This document shows, in pieces, positions 34,539 through 43,165 of a stretch of DNA of 64,000 bases. The stretch spans positions 1,302,001-1,366,000 of the forward strand of contig NZ_CP074405.1 of the NCBI RefSeq assembly GCF_018388445.1. Direction: 5' to 3'. The translations under genes and the position numbers were made by a program. How positions within the stretch are numbered: the stretch's first letter is position 1; every line of letters starts with the position of its first letter. The notes under the pieces were generated by a model. The model was not told the DNA's origin. It was given only the letters and a program-made list of their open reading frames with translations, and ran no database searches. The DNA is from Cellulomonas wangleii (lineage in GTDB: Bacteria; Actinomycetota; Actinomycetes; Actinomycetales; Cellulomonadaceae).

Positions 34539-35183
34539 GTGCGCGAGTTGCTGCGGTCCCTGCCCGCCCTGTCCGGCACCGCACCGGCGTTCGACGCGGA
34601 AGCGGTTCCGGACGACCCGCTGGAGCTGTTCGTCGACTGGTTCACCACCGCCCTGAGCCGCGGCGTCCCGGAGCCGCACGCCGCGACGCTGTCCACCGCG
34701 GACGTCGCCGGGCAGCCCTCCGCGCGCGTCCTGGTCCTCAAGGACGTCGGACCCGAGGGGTTCGCGTTCGCCACCGACGCGCGCAGCGCCAAGGTCGAGG
34801 ACCTCGAGGTGAACCCGCAGGCGGCGCTGACCTTCTGGTGGCAGCCCGTGGTGCGGCAGGTGCGCATCTCGGGTGCCGCGCGGTTCCTCGGCGAGGAGGC
34901 GTCGGCCGAGGACTACCTGGCGCGCTCGCCGCGCTCCCGCGCGGCCGCCGCGAGCGTGCGCCCGGGGCGCGAGCTGGCCTCGGTCACGGACCTGCGCGAC
35001 GCGATGGCCCGCTCCCGCGCCCGCATCGACGAGGACCCCGGCTTCGTGCTCCCGACGTGGCAGGCGTGGCTCGTGGTGCCGGACGTCATCGAGTTCTGGC
35101 AGGGGAGCCTGGACCGCGCCCACGCCCGGGTCGTCTACCGCAGCTGCGAGGGTGGCTGGTCGCGCGGCCTGGTCTGGCCGTGA
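34539..35183 (+). CDS. pdxH: pyridoxamine 5'-phosphate oxidase family protein
   Basis: A 214-residue FMN enzyme that should oxidise pyridoxine/pyridoxamine phosphate to PLP. Family marks are DPLELFVDWF, ATLSTADVAGQPSARVLVLKDVGPEGFAFATDARSAK, the FMN-binding region LTFWWQPVVRQVRISG, and the C-terminal dimerisation domain with IEFWQGSLDRAHARVVYR. The end differs: classical PdxH closes with RLAP or similar, while this one ends in RGLVWP, so it may belong to a related PNPOx subgroup. GTG at 34539 with CAGGGT 6 nt upstream suggests leaderless expression. Diverges from the split glycosylase-like gene. Confidence 0.82.
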   Translation: MRELLRSLPALSGTAPAFDAEAVPDDPLELFVDWFTTALSRGVPEPHAATLSTADVAGQPSARVLVLKDVGPEGFAFATDARSAKVEDLEVNPQAALTFWWQPVVRQVRISGAARFLGEEASAEDYLARSPRSRAAAASVRPGRELASVTDLRDAMARSRARIDEDPGFVLPTWQAWLVVPDVIEFWQGSLDRAHARVVYRSCEGGWSRGLVWP

Positions 35184-35242
35184 CGTCGGGCGCCGGGGCC
35201 GGTACCGGGGCCGGGGCCGGGGCCGGTGCTAGGGTCGCCCGC

Positions 35243-35302
35243 ATGACCACGGCACCGCGCACCGCGCTCGCTGCCGCGTGTCGTCGTTGTCGCTGTCGCT
35301 GA
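35243..35302 (+). CDS. cysteine-codon leader peptide of ABC transporter operon
   Basis: A 19-codon frame reading MTTAPRTALAAACRRCRCR. Three of the last seven codons are Cys (all TGT) and the rest are Arg. TAGGGT (35230-35235) lies 7 nt before the ATG, so the message is probably leaderless at this small frame. Mycobacteria use leaderless Cys-rich small frames to attenuate sulfur-metabolism operons when cysteine is abundant. Here the transporter gene begins 155 nt later, and a GC hairpin (around 35409-35432) lies just before its ribosome site. The arrangement suggests cysteine-responsive control; the mechanism is inferred. Confidence 0.7.
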   Translation: MTTAPRTALAAACRRCRCR

Positions 35303-35457
35303 GCACCGCCTCGCCAGCCGGACCACTGGTCCCTCCCGACCGCCCCGCGGTCCACCGGACGCCCGATCGTCCACTCCTCGCCGGTCTCCCGGCCACTCCC
35401 GCAGCTCTCGCCCCGCCGTCACGGTCGGGGGCGCTGCACCCGTCCGAAAGGTCACTC

Positions 35458-36237
35458 ATGTCCCGCCCCCTGCGCCGCCTGCTGGTCCTGCCCGTCGTCC
35501 TCGTCGTCGGGGTGCTGGCCGCCTGCTCGTCGGGGGAGCAGGCGGGTGAGGGCGGCCCGTCGTCCGGTGTCCTGCGCGTGGGCACCGAGGGCACGTACTC
35601 GCCGTTCAGCTTCCACGACGCGGACGGCGACCTGACCGGGTACGACGTCGAGGTGGTCACGGCGGTCGCCGAGGAGCTGGGTCTGGAGGTCGAGTTCTCC
35701 GAGACGACGTGGGACTCGATCTTCGCGGGTCTGGAGGCGGAGCGGTACGACGTCATCGCCAACCAGGTCACGGTCAACGACGAGCGCCGCGCCACGTACG
35801 ACTTCAGCGAGCCGTACACCGTGTCGACGGGTGTCGCGGTGGTCGCGGCCGACAACGACGCGGTCACCTCGCTCGCCGACGTCTCGGGCCTGACGGCCGC
35901 GCAGTCCGCGACGTCCAACTGGTCGCAGATCGCGACGGACGCCGGTGCGAAGGTCGAGGCCGTCGAAGGGCTGACCCAGGCGGTCGCGCTGCTGCAGCAG
36001 GGACGCGTCGACGTGACGTTCAACGACGACCTGGCCGTGCTGGACTACCTGAAGCAGTCGGGCGACGAGTCGGTCAGGATCGCGTTCGAGACGGGGGACA
36101 CCGTCGAGCAGGCGTTCGCGCTGCGCAAGGGCTCCGACCTCACCGCGCAGGTCGACGAGGCGCTCGCGACGCTCCGCGCGGACGGCACGCTCGCGCAGAT
36201 CTCGGAGAAGTGGTTCGGCGAGGACGTCTCGCAGTGA
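35458..36237 (+). CDS. polar amino-acid ABC transporter substrate-binding lipoprotein, probably cystine
   Basis: A 259-residue solute-binding protein (SBP_bac_3). The signal peptide ends in a lipobox (GVLAACSS, Cys about residue 22). The mature domain has GTEGTYSPFSFHDADG, the pattern of FliY/TcyA-type cystine binders, plus LTGYDVEVVTAVAEELGLEVEF, YDVIANQVTVNDERR (conserved Arg for the amino-acid carboxylate) and the closing LRADGTLAQISEKWFG. ATG at 35458 has GAAAGG 6 nt upstream. First gene of a complete ABC operon (binding protein, permease, ATPase). The upstream Cys leader supports cystine, but glutamine- or other polar-amino-acid binders are related. Confidence 0.88.
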   Translation: MSRPLRRLLVLPVVLVVGVLAACSSGEQAGEGGPSSGVLRVGTEGTYSPFSFHDADGDLTGYDVEVVTAVAEELGLEVEFSETTWDSIFAGLEAERYDVIANQVTVNDERRATYDFSEPYTVSTGVAVVAADNDAVTSLADVSGLTAAQSATSNWSQIATDAGAKVEAVEGLTQAVALLQQGRVDVTFNDDLAVLDYLKQSGDESVRIAFETGDTVEQAFALRKGSDLTAQVDEALATLRADGTLAQISEKWFGEDVSQ

Positions 36238-36262
36238 CCGCGTCGCGGCCGGTGAAGCCGGC

Positions 36263-36931
36263 GTGAACGGGGACACCTGGGACCTCGTCGTCTCGTCCAT
36301 CGGGCCGCTGCTGTCCGGTGCGATCCGCGGGACGATCCCGCTGACGCTGATCTCGTTCGTCCTCGGGCTGGCGCTGGCGCTGGTCGTCGCGCTGGCGCGG
36401 CTGTCGCGGCGCCGGCTGGTGTCCGGGGTCGCCCGCGCCTACATCTCGCTGATCCGCGGCACGCCCCTGCTGGTGCAGCTGTTCATCATCTTCTACGCGC
36501 TGCCGTCGCTCGGCCTGGTCATCGACCCGTTCCCGTCGGCGGTCGTCGCGTTCTCGCTGAACGTGGGCGGCTACGCGGCCGAGACGATCCGTGCCGCGAT
36601 CCTGTCCGTGCCGAAGGGGCAGTGGGAGGCGGCGGCGACCGTCGGGCTGGACCATCGGCTGACCCTGCAGCGCGTCGTCCTGCCGCAGGCGGTGCGCGTC
36701 GCGGTCCCGCCGCTGTCCAACACGTTCATCTCGCTGGTCAAGGACACGTCGCTGGCCTCGACGATCATGGTGACCGAGCTGCTGCGCAAGGCGCAGGAGA
36801 TCGCGGCCCCGACGTACCAGTTCATGACGTTGTACTCGCTGGCCGCGGTGATCTACTGGCTCATCTGCCTGGTGCTGTCGACGGCGCAGTCCCGGCTGGA
36901 GCGCCGCCTCGACCGGTTCGTGGCGCACTGA
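36263..36931 (+). CDS. amino acid ABC transporter permease
   Basis: A 222-residue membrane permease of the HisM/GlnP type. Five transmembrane helices are visible, beginning with LISFVLGLALALVVALA. The family motif around the cytosolic loop is EAAATVGLDHRLTLQRVVLPQA, the EAA motif that contacts the ATPase. RGTPLLVQLFIIFYALP near residue 70 is also typical of polar amino-acid permeases. GTG start at 36263, 25 nt after the binding-protein stop. It probably works as a homodimer, since only one permease gene is present. Located in the cytoplasmic membrane. Confidence 0.92.
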   Translation: MNGDTWDLVVSSIGPLLSGAIRGTIPLTLISFVLGLALALVVALARLSRRRLVSGVARAYISLIRGTPLLVQLFIIFYALPSLGLVIDPFPSAVVAFSLNVGGYAAETIRAAILSVPKGQWEAAATVGLDHRLTLQRVVLPQAVRVAVPPLSNTFISLVKDTSLASTIMVTELLRKAQEIAAPTYQFMTLYSLAAVIYWLICLVLSTAQSRLERRLDRFVAH

Positions 36932-36944
36932 CGTGGGGGACGCG

Positions 36945-37709
36945 ATGACGAGTGACGACCGCCCGCTGGTGGAGGTGCACGGGCTGACGAAGTCGTTCGG
37001 TGCGCTGCACGTGCTGCAGGGCATCGACCTGGGCGTCGGCCGCGGCAGCGTCACGGTGCTGCTCGGTCCCTCCGGCTCCGGCAAGACGACCTTCCTGCGG
37101 TGCCTCAACTCGCTCGAGGTCCCCGAGGTCGGCACGGTGCGGATCGACGACGTCGCCGTCGACTTCGCGCGTCGACCCTCCCGCGCGGAGCTGCGCCGGC
37201 TGCGCGCCATGTCCGGCATGGTGTTCCAGTCGCACGAGCTGTTCCCGCACCGCACGGCCCTGCAGAACGTGACCGAGGGGCCGCTGTACGCGCAGCGCCG
37301 GCCCGCGGCGCAGGTGACGGCCGAGGCGACGGCGCTGCTCGCGAAGGTCGGGCTCGCGGACAAGGCGGACGCCTACCCGCACGAGCTGTCCGGCGGCCAG
37401 CAGCAGCGCGTCGGGATCGCGCGGGCGCTCGCCCTGCGGCCCCGGCTGCTGCTGTTCGACGAGCCGACGTCGGCGCTCGACCCCGAGACCGTGGGGGAGG
37501 TGCTCACTGTCATGCGCGACCTGGCGGCCGAGGGCTGGACGATGGTCGTCGTCACGCACGAGATCCGGTTCGCGCGGCAGGTCGCCGACCACGTCGTCTT
37601 CATGGACGGCGGGGTCGTCGTCGAGGAGGGGCGACCCGACGACGTGCTGGTCGAGCCGCGCCAGGAGCGGACGCGGCGGTTCCTGCAGCGGATCCTCGAC
37701 CCGCTCTGA
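36945..37709 (+). CDS. amino acid ABC transporter ATP-binding protein
   Basis: A 254-residue ATPase subunit of the same transporter. Walker A is GPSGSGKTTFLRCLN, the Q-loop is VFQSHELFPH, the ABC signature is LSGGQQQR, Walker B is LLLFDEPTSALD, and the switch His is in VVVTHEIRFA. The SHELFPHRTALQNV segment is typical of the polar amino-acid (GlnQ/HisP-like) subfamily. ATG at 36945 has GGGGA 4 nt upstream; a GTG at 36933 is possible but less well placed. Directly follows the permease gene by 13 nt, finishing the operon. Confidence 0.94.
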   Translation: MTSDDRPLVEVHGLTKSFGALHVLQGIDLGVGRGSVTVLLGPSGSGKTTFLRCLNSLEVPEVGTVRIDDVAVDFARRPSRAELRRLRAMSGMVFQSHELFPHRTALQNVTEGPLYAQRRPAAQVTAEATALLAKVGLADKADAYPHELSGGQQQRVGIARALALRPRLLLFDEPTSALDPETVGEVLTVMRDLAAEGWTMVVVTHEIRFARQVADHVVFMDGGVVVEEGRPDDVLVEPRQERTRRFLQRILDPL

Positions 37710-37752
37710 GCCGACGGTGCCCCCGCTCCGAACCGCAGGTCGGGCCGGCGCC

Positions 37753-38850
37753 TCAGTCGGGCGAGGGCGCGGTCGTCGTCGGGGTCGGCGCTCCCGGGGC
37801 CGGGACGTCCGTCGGGGTGCGTCGCGGCGGGAGGGCGTCCGGGGTGACGTCGGCCGCGCGCACCGACACCACGTGCAGCAGCAGCTCCAGCGGCCCGCGG
37901 CCCAGCGTCGCCCGCCACAGCCAGCACAGCCCGACCGTGACGAGCAGGAACGCGACCCAGCCGGCGGTGGTCGCCTGCCACACGACCTCGTCGCCCAGCA
38001 CCGCGATGGCCAGCAGCTGCCCGGTGTACGCGGTCAGGGCCAGCGCGCCCGTCGCCGACACCGGTGCCAGCGCCCGCGGCCACCGGACGCCGACGGCCAG
38101 GCACGCCGCGAGCACGAGCAGCGAGGTGCCGGTGTTGCCGGCGACCTCGAACAGGGTGGAGGAGTGCGGCTCGGCCGTGGTCAGCTCGGTGACGCGGCCC
38201 AGCAGCAGGCGTGCGGCCCAGGCGCCGCCGTGACCGAGCAGCACCAGCGCGGCACCCCACAGCGCCAGCGCGGCGTGCGTGCGGCCGGAGCGCAGGTCGC
38301 TGCGGCCCACCGCGAGCCCCACCAGCACGTACGCGATCCAGACCACCGCGGGGTAGTACTGCCCGACGAGCACGGTCACCAGGTCGAGCGGCCGCGCGTC
38401 GACCACCTCCACCCAGCCGGCCAGGCCCCGCCGCAGCGGGGGACCGACGAGGGCGACGAGCACGGCGGCGACCACCAGCGCCCACCGCGGCCACCGCAGC
38501 GCGACGACGCCCGCCGCGAAGAGCCCGGCGTACACCACGAGGATCACGACGACCGGCGTCTCGAGCAGGACCAGCGCGGTCCCCAGGACGACCAGCAGCA
38601 CCGCGCGCACGAGGATGCGGAGCCGCGCCTGCACCAGCCGGGTGCCGTCGACCGGGTCGGCACCGCCCGACAGCAGGGCGAGGCCCACCCCCGCGAGGAG
38701 GACGAACAGTGCGGACGGGCGGCCGTCGGCGAGCTGCGCCCAGCCGCCGGGCGGCAGGGTGCGCCACGCGTCCCCGGGGCCGACGTGTGCCGTGACCATG
38801 CCGAGCACGGCGACCCCCCGCGCGGTGTCCACGCCCACGATGCGTCGCAT
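37753..38850 (-). CDS. polytopic membrane protein, heparan-N-acetyltransferase/DUF418-like
   Basis: A 365-residue protein with about nine hydrophobic helices and a polar Pro/Thr-rich C-tail. The opening RRIVGVDTARGVAVLGMVTAHVG is the hallmark of the DUF1624/DUF418 (heparan-alpha-glucosaminide N-acetyltransferase-like) membrane family, with the conserved Asp-Arg-Gly and the His in helix 1. Such proteins are thought to transfer acyl groups to surface sugars, but most are uncharacterised. TAGCAT lies exactly 6 nt before the ATG (leaderless). It is convergent with the ABC operon and diverges from the methyltransferase gene. Substrate unknown. Confidence 0.75.
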   Translation of the reverse strand: MRRIVGVDTARGVAVLGMVTAHVGPGDAWRTLPPGGWAQLADGRPSALFVLLAGVGLALLSGGADPVDGTRLVQARLRILVRAVLLVVLGTALVLLETPVVVILVVYAGLFAAGVVALRWPRWALVVAAVLVALVGPPLRRGLAGWVEVVDARPLDLVTVLVGQYYPAVVWIAYVLVGLAVGRSDLRSGRTHAALALWGAALVLLGHGGAWAARLLLGRVTELTTAEPHSSTLFEVAGNTGTSLLVLAACLAVGVRWPRALAPVSATGALALTAYTGQLLAIAVLGDEVVWQATTAGWVAFLLVTVGLCWLWRATLGRGPLELLLHVVSVRAADVTPDALPPRRTPTDVPAPGAPTPTTTAPSPD

Positions 38851-38962
38851 CTGCGCATGCTAGACGTGCCGCGGCCGCGCGGCCGGGCAGGAGTTCTCAG
38901 GATGTGACCTCATCCGTCCCGGCTGTTGGTCGAATCGGTACGACCGCGCCTACAGTGCCGGT

Positions 38963-39781
38963 GTGACCACGCGGACCCAGGACGTCTACACGCACGGCCA
39001 CCACGAGAGCGTGCTGCGCTCGCACCGGTGGCGCACGGCCGAGAACTCCGCCGGCTACCTGCTGCCCGCGCTCGCCCCCGGGCAGCGGCTGCTGGACGTG
39101 GGCTGCGGTCCGGGCACCGTGACGGTCGACCTCGCCGCGCGCGTGGCGCCGGGTGAGGTCGTGGGCGTCGACCGGTCGGCCGCCGTCCTCGCCGTGGCCA
39201 CGGAGCACGCCGCCGAGAAGGGGGCGACGAACGCGCGCTTCCAGGTCGGTGACGCGTACGCGCTGGAGTTCGAGGACGACTCCTTCGACGTCGTGCACGC
39301 CCACCAGGTGCTGCAGCACCTCACCGACCCCGTCGCCGCGCTGCGCGAGATGAAGCGCGTGACGCGCCCGGGCGGGGTGGTCGCCGTCCGCGACGCCGAC
39401 TACGCCGGCATGACCTGGTACCCCGCCCACCCCGGCCTCGACGAGTGGCAGGAGCTCTACCACGAGGTGACGGCGGCCAACGGCGCCGAGGCGGACGCCG
39501 GACGCCGTCTGCTGTCGTGGGTGCGCCAGGCCGGCTTCGACGCCGCGGGCATCGCGCCCGGCGCCGGCGTCTGGTGCTACGCCACCCCGGAGGACCGGAC
39601 GTGGTGGGCGACGCTGTGGGCCGACCGCTGCGTGACCTCCGACTTCGCCGTCCAGGCGATGGACCACCGCCTCGCCGACGAGGTCGCCCTCGAGCTGCTG
39701 GCCGAGGCGTGGCGCGAGTGGGGCACGTCGCCCGACGGCTGGTTCATGGTGCCGCACGGCGAGGTGCTGGCCCGCGCCTGA
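38963..39781 (+). CDS. SAM-dependent methyltransferase
   Basis: A 272-residue class I methyltransferase. The SAM-binding motif I is LLDVGCGPGTVTVDLAA; motif II region VVGVDRSAAVLAVA, motif post-I FQVGDAYAL and motif IV DVVHAHQVLQHL are clear. The C-terminal part (WYPAHPGLDEWQELY, WCYATPEDRTWWATLW) is specific to an actinobacterial subgroup I cannot link to a substrate. TACAGT lies exactly 6 nt before the GTG start at 38963, so expression is probably leaderless. It may be co-oriented with the FAH gene, which has its own promoter box. Function beyond methyl transfer is unknown. Confidence 0.85.
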   Translation: MTTRTQDVYTHGHHESVLRSHRWRTAENSAGYLLPALAPGQRLLDVGCGPGTVTVDLAARVAPGEVVGVDRSAAVLAVATEHAAEKGATNARFQVGDAYALEFEDDSFDVVHAHQVLQHLTDPVAALREMKRVTRPGGVVAVRDADYAGMTWYPAHPGLDEWQELYHEVTAANGAEADAGRRLLSWVRQAGFDAAGIAPGAGVWCYATPEDRTWWATLWADRCVTSDFAVQAMDHRLADEVALELLAEAWREWGTSPDGWFMVPHGEVLARA

Positions 39782-39822
39782 GCGGGCACGGGCCGCGGGC
39801 CCGGAGCACCTAGGCTGGGCCC

Positions 39823-40611
39823 GTGCGCATCGCCAGGTTCACCAACGGTTCCGACCCCCGCTACGCGCTCGTCGAGGGCGAGCCCGGCCACGAGGAGCTC
39901 GTCGTCATCACGGGCGACCCCATCTACACGCCGGTGCAGCCGACGGGGGAGCGCGTCAAGCTCGACGACGACGGGGTGCGCCTGCTCGCTCCCGTCATCC
40001 CGCGCTCGAAGATCGTCGGCGTGGGACGCAACTACGCGGCGCACGCCGCGGAGCACGGCAACGACGTCCCCACGTCGCCGCTGCTGTTCCTCAAGCCCAA
40101 CACGTCCGTGATCGGCCCGGACGACCCGATCGTGCTGCCGGACTGGACCGAGCACGTCGAGCACGAGGCCGAGCTGGCCGTCGTCATCGGCAAGGTCACC
40201 AAGGACGTCACGCCCGAGCGCGCCCTGCAGCACGTGTTCGGCTACACCGTGGCCAACGACGTGACGGCGCGCGACATCCAGCGGTCCGACGACCAGTGGA
40301 CCCGCGCCAAGGGCTTCGACACGTCCTGCCCCCTGGGACCGTGGGTCGTGCCCGGCCTCGACGTCGACGACCTCGCGGTGACGGCTCGCGTCAACGGCGA
40401 GGCCCGGCAGGACGGCCGCACGTCGCAGATGGTCTTCGACGTGGCGTACCTCGTGTCGTACGTCTCCGAGGTCTTCACGCTGCTGCCCGGCGACGTCATC
40501 CTCACCGGCACGCCCGCCGGTGTGGGACGCATCGAGCACCGTGACGTCGTCGAGGTCGAGGTCGAGGAGATCGGCGTGCTGCGCAACCCGGTGCTGCGCC
40601 GCACCCCGTAG
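39823..40611 (+). CDS. fumarylacetoacetate hydrolase family protein
   Basis: A 262-residue FAH-fold protein. The catalytic core shows VGVGRNYAAHAAEHG, the metal-binding acidic residues in HVEHEAELAVVIGKV (two Glu), TVANDVTARDIQ (Asp), and the closing LLPGDVILTGTPAGVGRI. Members hydrolyse or decarboxylate 2-oxo acids such as oxaloacetate or fumarylpyruvate. In mycobacteria a homologue lies next to gltX, and here gltX is about 2.5 kb downstream with a symporter and an alarmone synthetase in between. TAGGCT lies exactly 6 nt before the GTG. The exact substrate is not certain. Confidence 0.88.
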   Translation: MRIARFTNGSDPRYALVEGEPGHEELVVITGDPIYTPVQPTGERVKLDDDGVRLLAPVIPRSKIVGVGRNYAAHAAEHGNDVPTSPLLFLKPNTSVIGPDDPIVLPDWTEHVEHEAELAVVIGKVTKDVTPERALQHVFGYTVANDVTARDIQRSDDQWTRAKGFDTSCPLGPWVVPGLDVDDLAVTARVNGEARQDGRTSQMVFDVAYLVSYVSEVFTLLPGDVILTGTPAGVGRIEHRDVVEVEVEEIGVLRNPVLRRTP

Positions 40612-40690
40612 CCCCGGCGCGGCCCTCAGCCCTCGCCGCGCCCGCGGGACCGACCTAGCCTCGGTCTGAGGGGCGCGGACGGGGGCGGGC

Positions 40691-42157
40691 ATGGACCTGC
40701 AGGTGGGGATCGACTGGCTCACGAACGCCCTGTACTCGTACTGGCTCGTCTACCTGCTCGTCGGCGTGGGCCTGTGGTTCTCCGTCCGCACCGGGTTCGT
40801 GCAGGTGAGGCTGTTCCCGGCCATGGTCCGCCAGCTGTTCGCGTCCCGGACGGGCTCCGCCGGTGGCATCTCGTCGTTCCAGGCCTTCGCCGTCGGCCTG
40901 GCGTCACGCGTCGGCACGGGCAACATCGCCGGTGTCGCGGTCGCGCTCACGCTCGGCGGGCCGGGCGCGGTGTTCTGGATGTGGGTCGTCGCCGCGGTCG
41001 GGATGGCCACGGCGCTCGTCGAGGCGACGCTCGCGCAGGTCTTCAAGGTGCGCCAGCCGGACGGCACCTACCGTGGGGGTCCGGCGTACTACATCCAGCG
41101 CGGGCTCGGGTCGTACCGGTGGGGTGCGGTGTTCGCCGTCCTGCTGGTGGTCACGTTCGGGTTCGCCTTCAACATGGTGCAGGCCAACACCATCGCCGAC
41201 ACGCTCGCCTCGAACCACCAGCTGCCCGCGCCGTGGACCGCCGTGGGCCTCATGATCGTCGCGGCACCCGTGCTCTTCGGTGGCGTGCGCCGCGTGGCAC
41301 GCGTCGCCGAGGTGGTCGTCCCACTCATGGCGGGTACCTACCTGCTGCTGGCCGTGGTCATCGTCGCGCTCAACCTCCCGGCGCTGCCGGACGTGGTGCG
41401 GCAGATCCTCGAGGGCGCCTTCGGGCTGGACAGCGCGTTGGCCGGCACCGGCGGCGGGCTGCTCGCCGCGGTCCTCAACGGCACCAAGCGCGGCCTGTTC
41501 TCCAACGAGGCGGGCATGGGCTCGGTCCCCAACACCGCCGCGACGGCCACCGTGTCGCACCCCGTCAAGCAGGGCCTGGTGCAGTCGCTGGGAGTGTTCG
41601 TCGACACCATGCTGGTGTGCTCCGCGACGGCGTTCGTCGTGCTGTCGGCGGGCCCCGCGGTGTACGTCCCCGGCGAGACCGGCCCGAGCGCGGGTGCGGC
41701 GCTCACGTCCGACGCCGTCACCCACGAGCTCGGCGACTGGGCGGCGCTTCCCATGACCGTCCTGGTCTTCACGTTCGCCTTCAGCTCCGTGCTCGGCAAC
41801 TACTCGTACGCGGAGACCAACCTCACGTACCTCGGCATCCACGGGCGGGCGCTGACGGCCCTGCGCACGCTGGTGCTCGCGGCGATCGGCATCGGCTCGT
41901 TGCTCGCGCTGACGACCGTGTGGGCGCTCGCCGACGTCGCCATGGCCCTCATGGCGACCGTCAACCTCGTCGCGATCGTGCTGCTGTCCGGCTGGGCCCT
42001 CGGTGCGCTGGCCGACTACCGCGCGTCCGTGCGTGGGGGGCGCGACGACCGGTTCGTGGGGCACGGCAACCCGCTGCTGCCCGGGGACGTGCCCGGGGCC
42101 GTGTGGGCGCCCGGCGCGAGTGACGGGCGACCGGCCGACGCCCACGCGGTGGGGTGA
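40691..42157 (+). CDS. AGCS family sodium:alanine/glycine symporter
   Basis: A 488-residue membrane transporter taking up alanine or glycine with Na+. About eleven transmembrane helices are visible. Family marks are GLWFSVRTGFVQVR, SSFQAFAVGLASRVGTGNIAGVAVAL, GGPAYYIQRGLG, and NGTKRGLFSNEAGMGSVPN, which contains residues of the substrate and sodium sites. ATG at 40691 has a GGGGGCGGG purine run upstream. A TAGCCT box is about 30 nt further upstream, giving a normal leader. The C-terminal tail is polar. Convergent with the alarmone synthetase gene; a weak hairpin (42179-42186 with 42208-42215) lies between. Confidence 0.93.
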   Translation: MDLQVGIDWLTNALYSYWLVYLLVGVGLWFSVRTGFVQVRLFPAMVRQLFASRTGSAGGISSFQAFAVGLASRVGTGNIAGVAVALTLGGPGAVFWMWVVAAVGMATALVEATLAQVFKVRQPDGTYRGGPAYYIQRGLGSYRWGAVFAVLLVVTFGFAFNMVQANTIADTLASNHQLPAPWTAVGLMIVAAPVLFGGVRRVARVAEVVVPLMAGTYLLLAVVIVALNLPALPDVVRQILEGAFGLDSALAGTGGGLLAAVLNGTKRGLFSNEAGMGSVPNTAATATVSHPVKQGLVQSLGVFVDTMLVCSATAFVVLSAGPAVYVPGETGPSAGAALTSDAVTHELGDWAALPMTVLVFTFAFSSVLGNYSYAETNLTYLGIHGRALTALRTLVLAAIGIGSLLALTTVWALADVAMALMATVNLVAIVLLSGWALGALADYRASVRGGRDDRFVGHGNPLLPGDVPGAVWAPGASDGRPADAHAVG

Positions 42158-42249
42158 GCCTCCGAGGGCCCCGCGGGGCCGCGACGTGGTCCTGCGGCCG
42201 GACGTCCCGTCGCGGTGCCGGCCGGGCGCCGTCGGGGGCGGGGGCCTCG

Positions 42250-43077
42250 TCAGCGGGACGACGGTGCGGGTGTCGCAGCGCCGTCCGTCCCGAGGTCCTG
42301 CACCTCGGCGCGCAGCCGTCCCATGCGCGCGTCGAGCTCGGCCGCCGTCGCGGCGGCGTCCAGCAGCTCGTCGCGCAGGTGCGTCGGCAGCGCGTCGCGG
42401 TACTTGTACGACAGCTTGTGCTCGACGCTCGCCCAGAAGTCCATGGCGATCGTGCGGATCTGCACCTCGACGTACACGTGCTCGGTGCGGTCGGACAGGA
42501 ACACCGGGATGCGCACGATGAGGTGCAGCGACCGGTACCCGTTGGGCTTGGGGTGCGCGATGTAGTCCTTGCGCTCGACGAGCTCGACGTCCGGCTGCGC
42601 CGAGAGCATGTCCGCGACCCAGTAGGCGTCGGACACGAAGCTGCAGGTGATGCGGATGCCCGCGATGTCACGGATGCGCTCGCGGACGGTCGGCAGGTCG
42701 CTCGCGCACCCGTAGCGCATCGTCTTGTCGAGGATCGAGTCCATGGACTTCAGTCGCGACGTGACGTGCTCGATCGGGTTGTGGTCGTGGGTCTGGCGGA
42801 ACTCGGAGCGCAGGACGCGGATCTTGGTCAGCATCTCCTCGATGCCGAACTCGTAGACCATGCGGAACCGCGCCATGTCGCGCTGCGCGTCGCGCACCCT
42901 GGCGACGACGACACGCCCCGCGTCGACGTCCTCGGTGACCAGCGCCGCCGCCCGCCGACGCACCACCTCGGCGACGTCGTGCGCCGCGCCGCCCGGTGCG
43001 TCACCGTCCGGGACCGCCGCTGCTGCTGCGGGCTGGGCGTGACGAGGCGACGGGGGTGCTGCGGTCGAGCCGGGCAT
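42250..43077 (-). CDS. small alarmone synthetase, RelA/SpoT synthetase domain
   Basis: A 275-residue single-domain (p)ppGpp synthetase of the RelQ/RelP size class, lacking hydrolase, TGS and ACT domains. The RelA_SpoT core has [19 protein letters not shown] (synthetase motif with RDIAGIR), [22 protein letters not shown] (substrate-binding Tyr and Ser), [23 protein letters not shown]. The first ~60 residues are Ala/Pro-rich and unconserved. GGAGG lies 4-6 nt before the ATG at 43077. Diverges from gltX with 88 nt between. The product would be a cytosolic GTP/GDP pyrophosphokinase making stress nucleotides; activity is inferred from motifs. Confidence 0.9.
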   Translation of the reverse strand: MPGSTAAPPSPRHAQPAAAAAVPDGDAPGGAAHDVAEVVRRRAAALVTEDVDAGRVVVARVRDAQRDMARFRMVYEFGIEEMLTKIRVLRSEFRQTHDHNPIEHVTSRLKSMDSILDKTMRYGCASDLPTVRERIRDIAGIRITCSFVSDAYWVADMLSAQPDVELVERKDYIAHPKPNGYRSLHLIVRIPVFLSDRTEHVYVEVQIRTIAMDFWASVEHKLSYKYRDALPTHLRDELLDAAATAAELDARMGRLRAEVQDLGTDGAATPAPSSR

Positions 43078-43165
43078 GCCTCCTCCAACGACCGGGAGGA
43101 CGTCGGGGTTCCGGCTGCTCGGTACGCTGGACCCGATCCCACTCCTGCCAGCCCCGAGGTGCTCC

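Noticed and set aside
35190..35232. GGGGCC-type tandem repeat before the Cys leader considered as a functional element
   Set aside because: It is short, GC-only low complexity, and no protein-binding pattern is evident. It may just be slippage-prone spacer in the promoter region.
42179..42215. Hairpin between the AGCS symporter and alarmone synthetase genes as a terminator
   Set aside because: The outer stem is only 8 bp with a large loop of 21 nt and no T-run. It is mentioned in the symporter entry but not supported as a separate feature.
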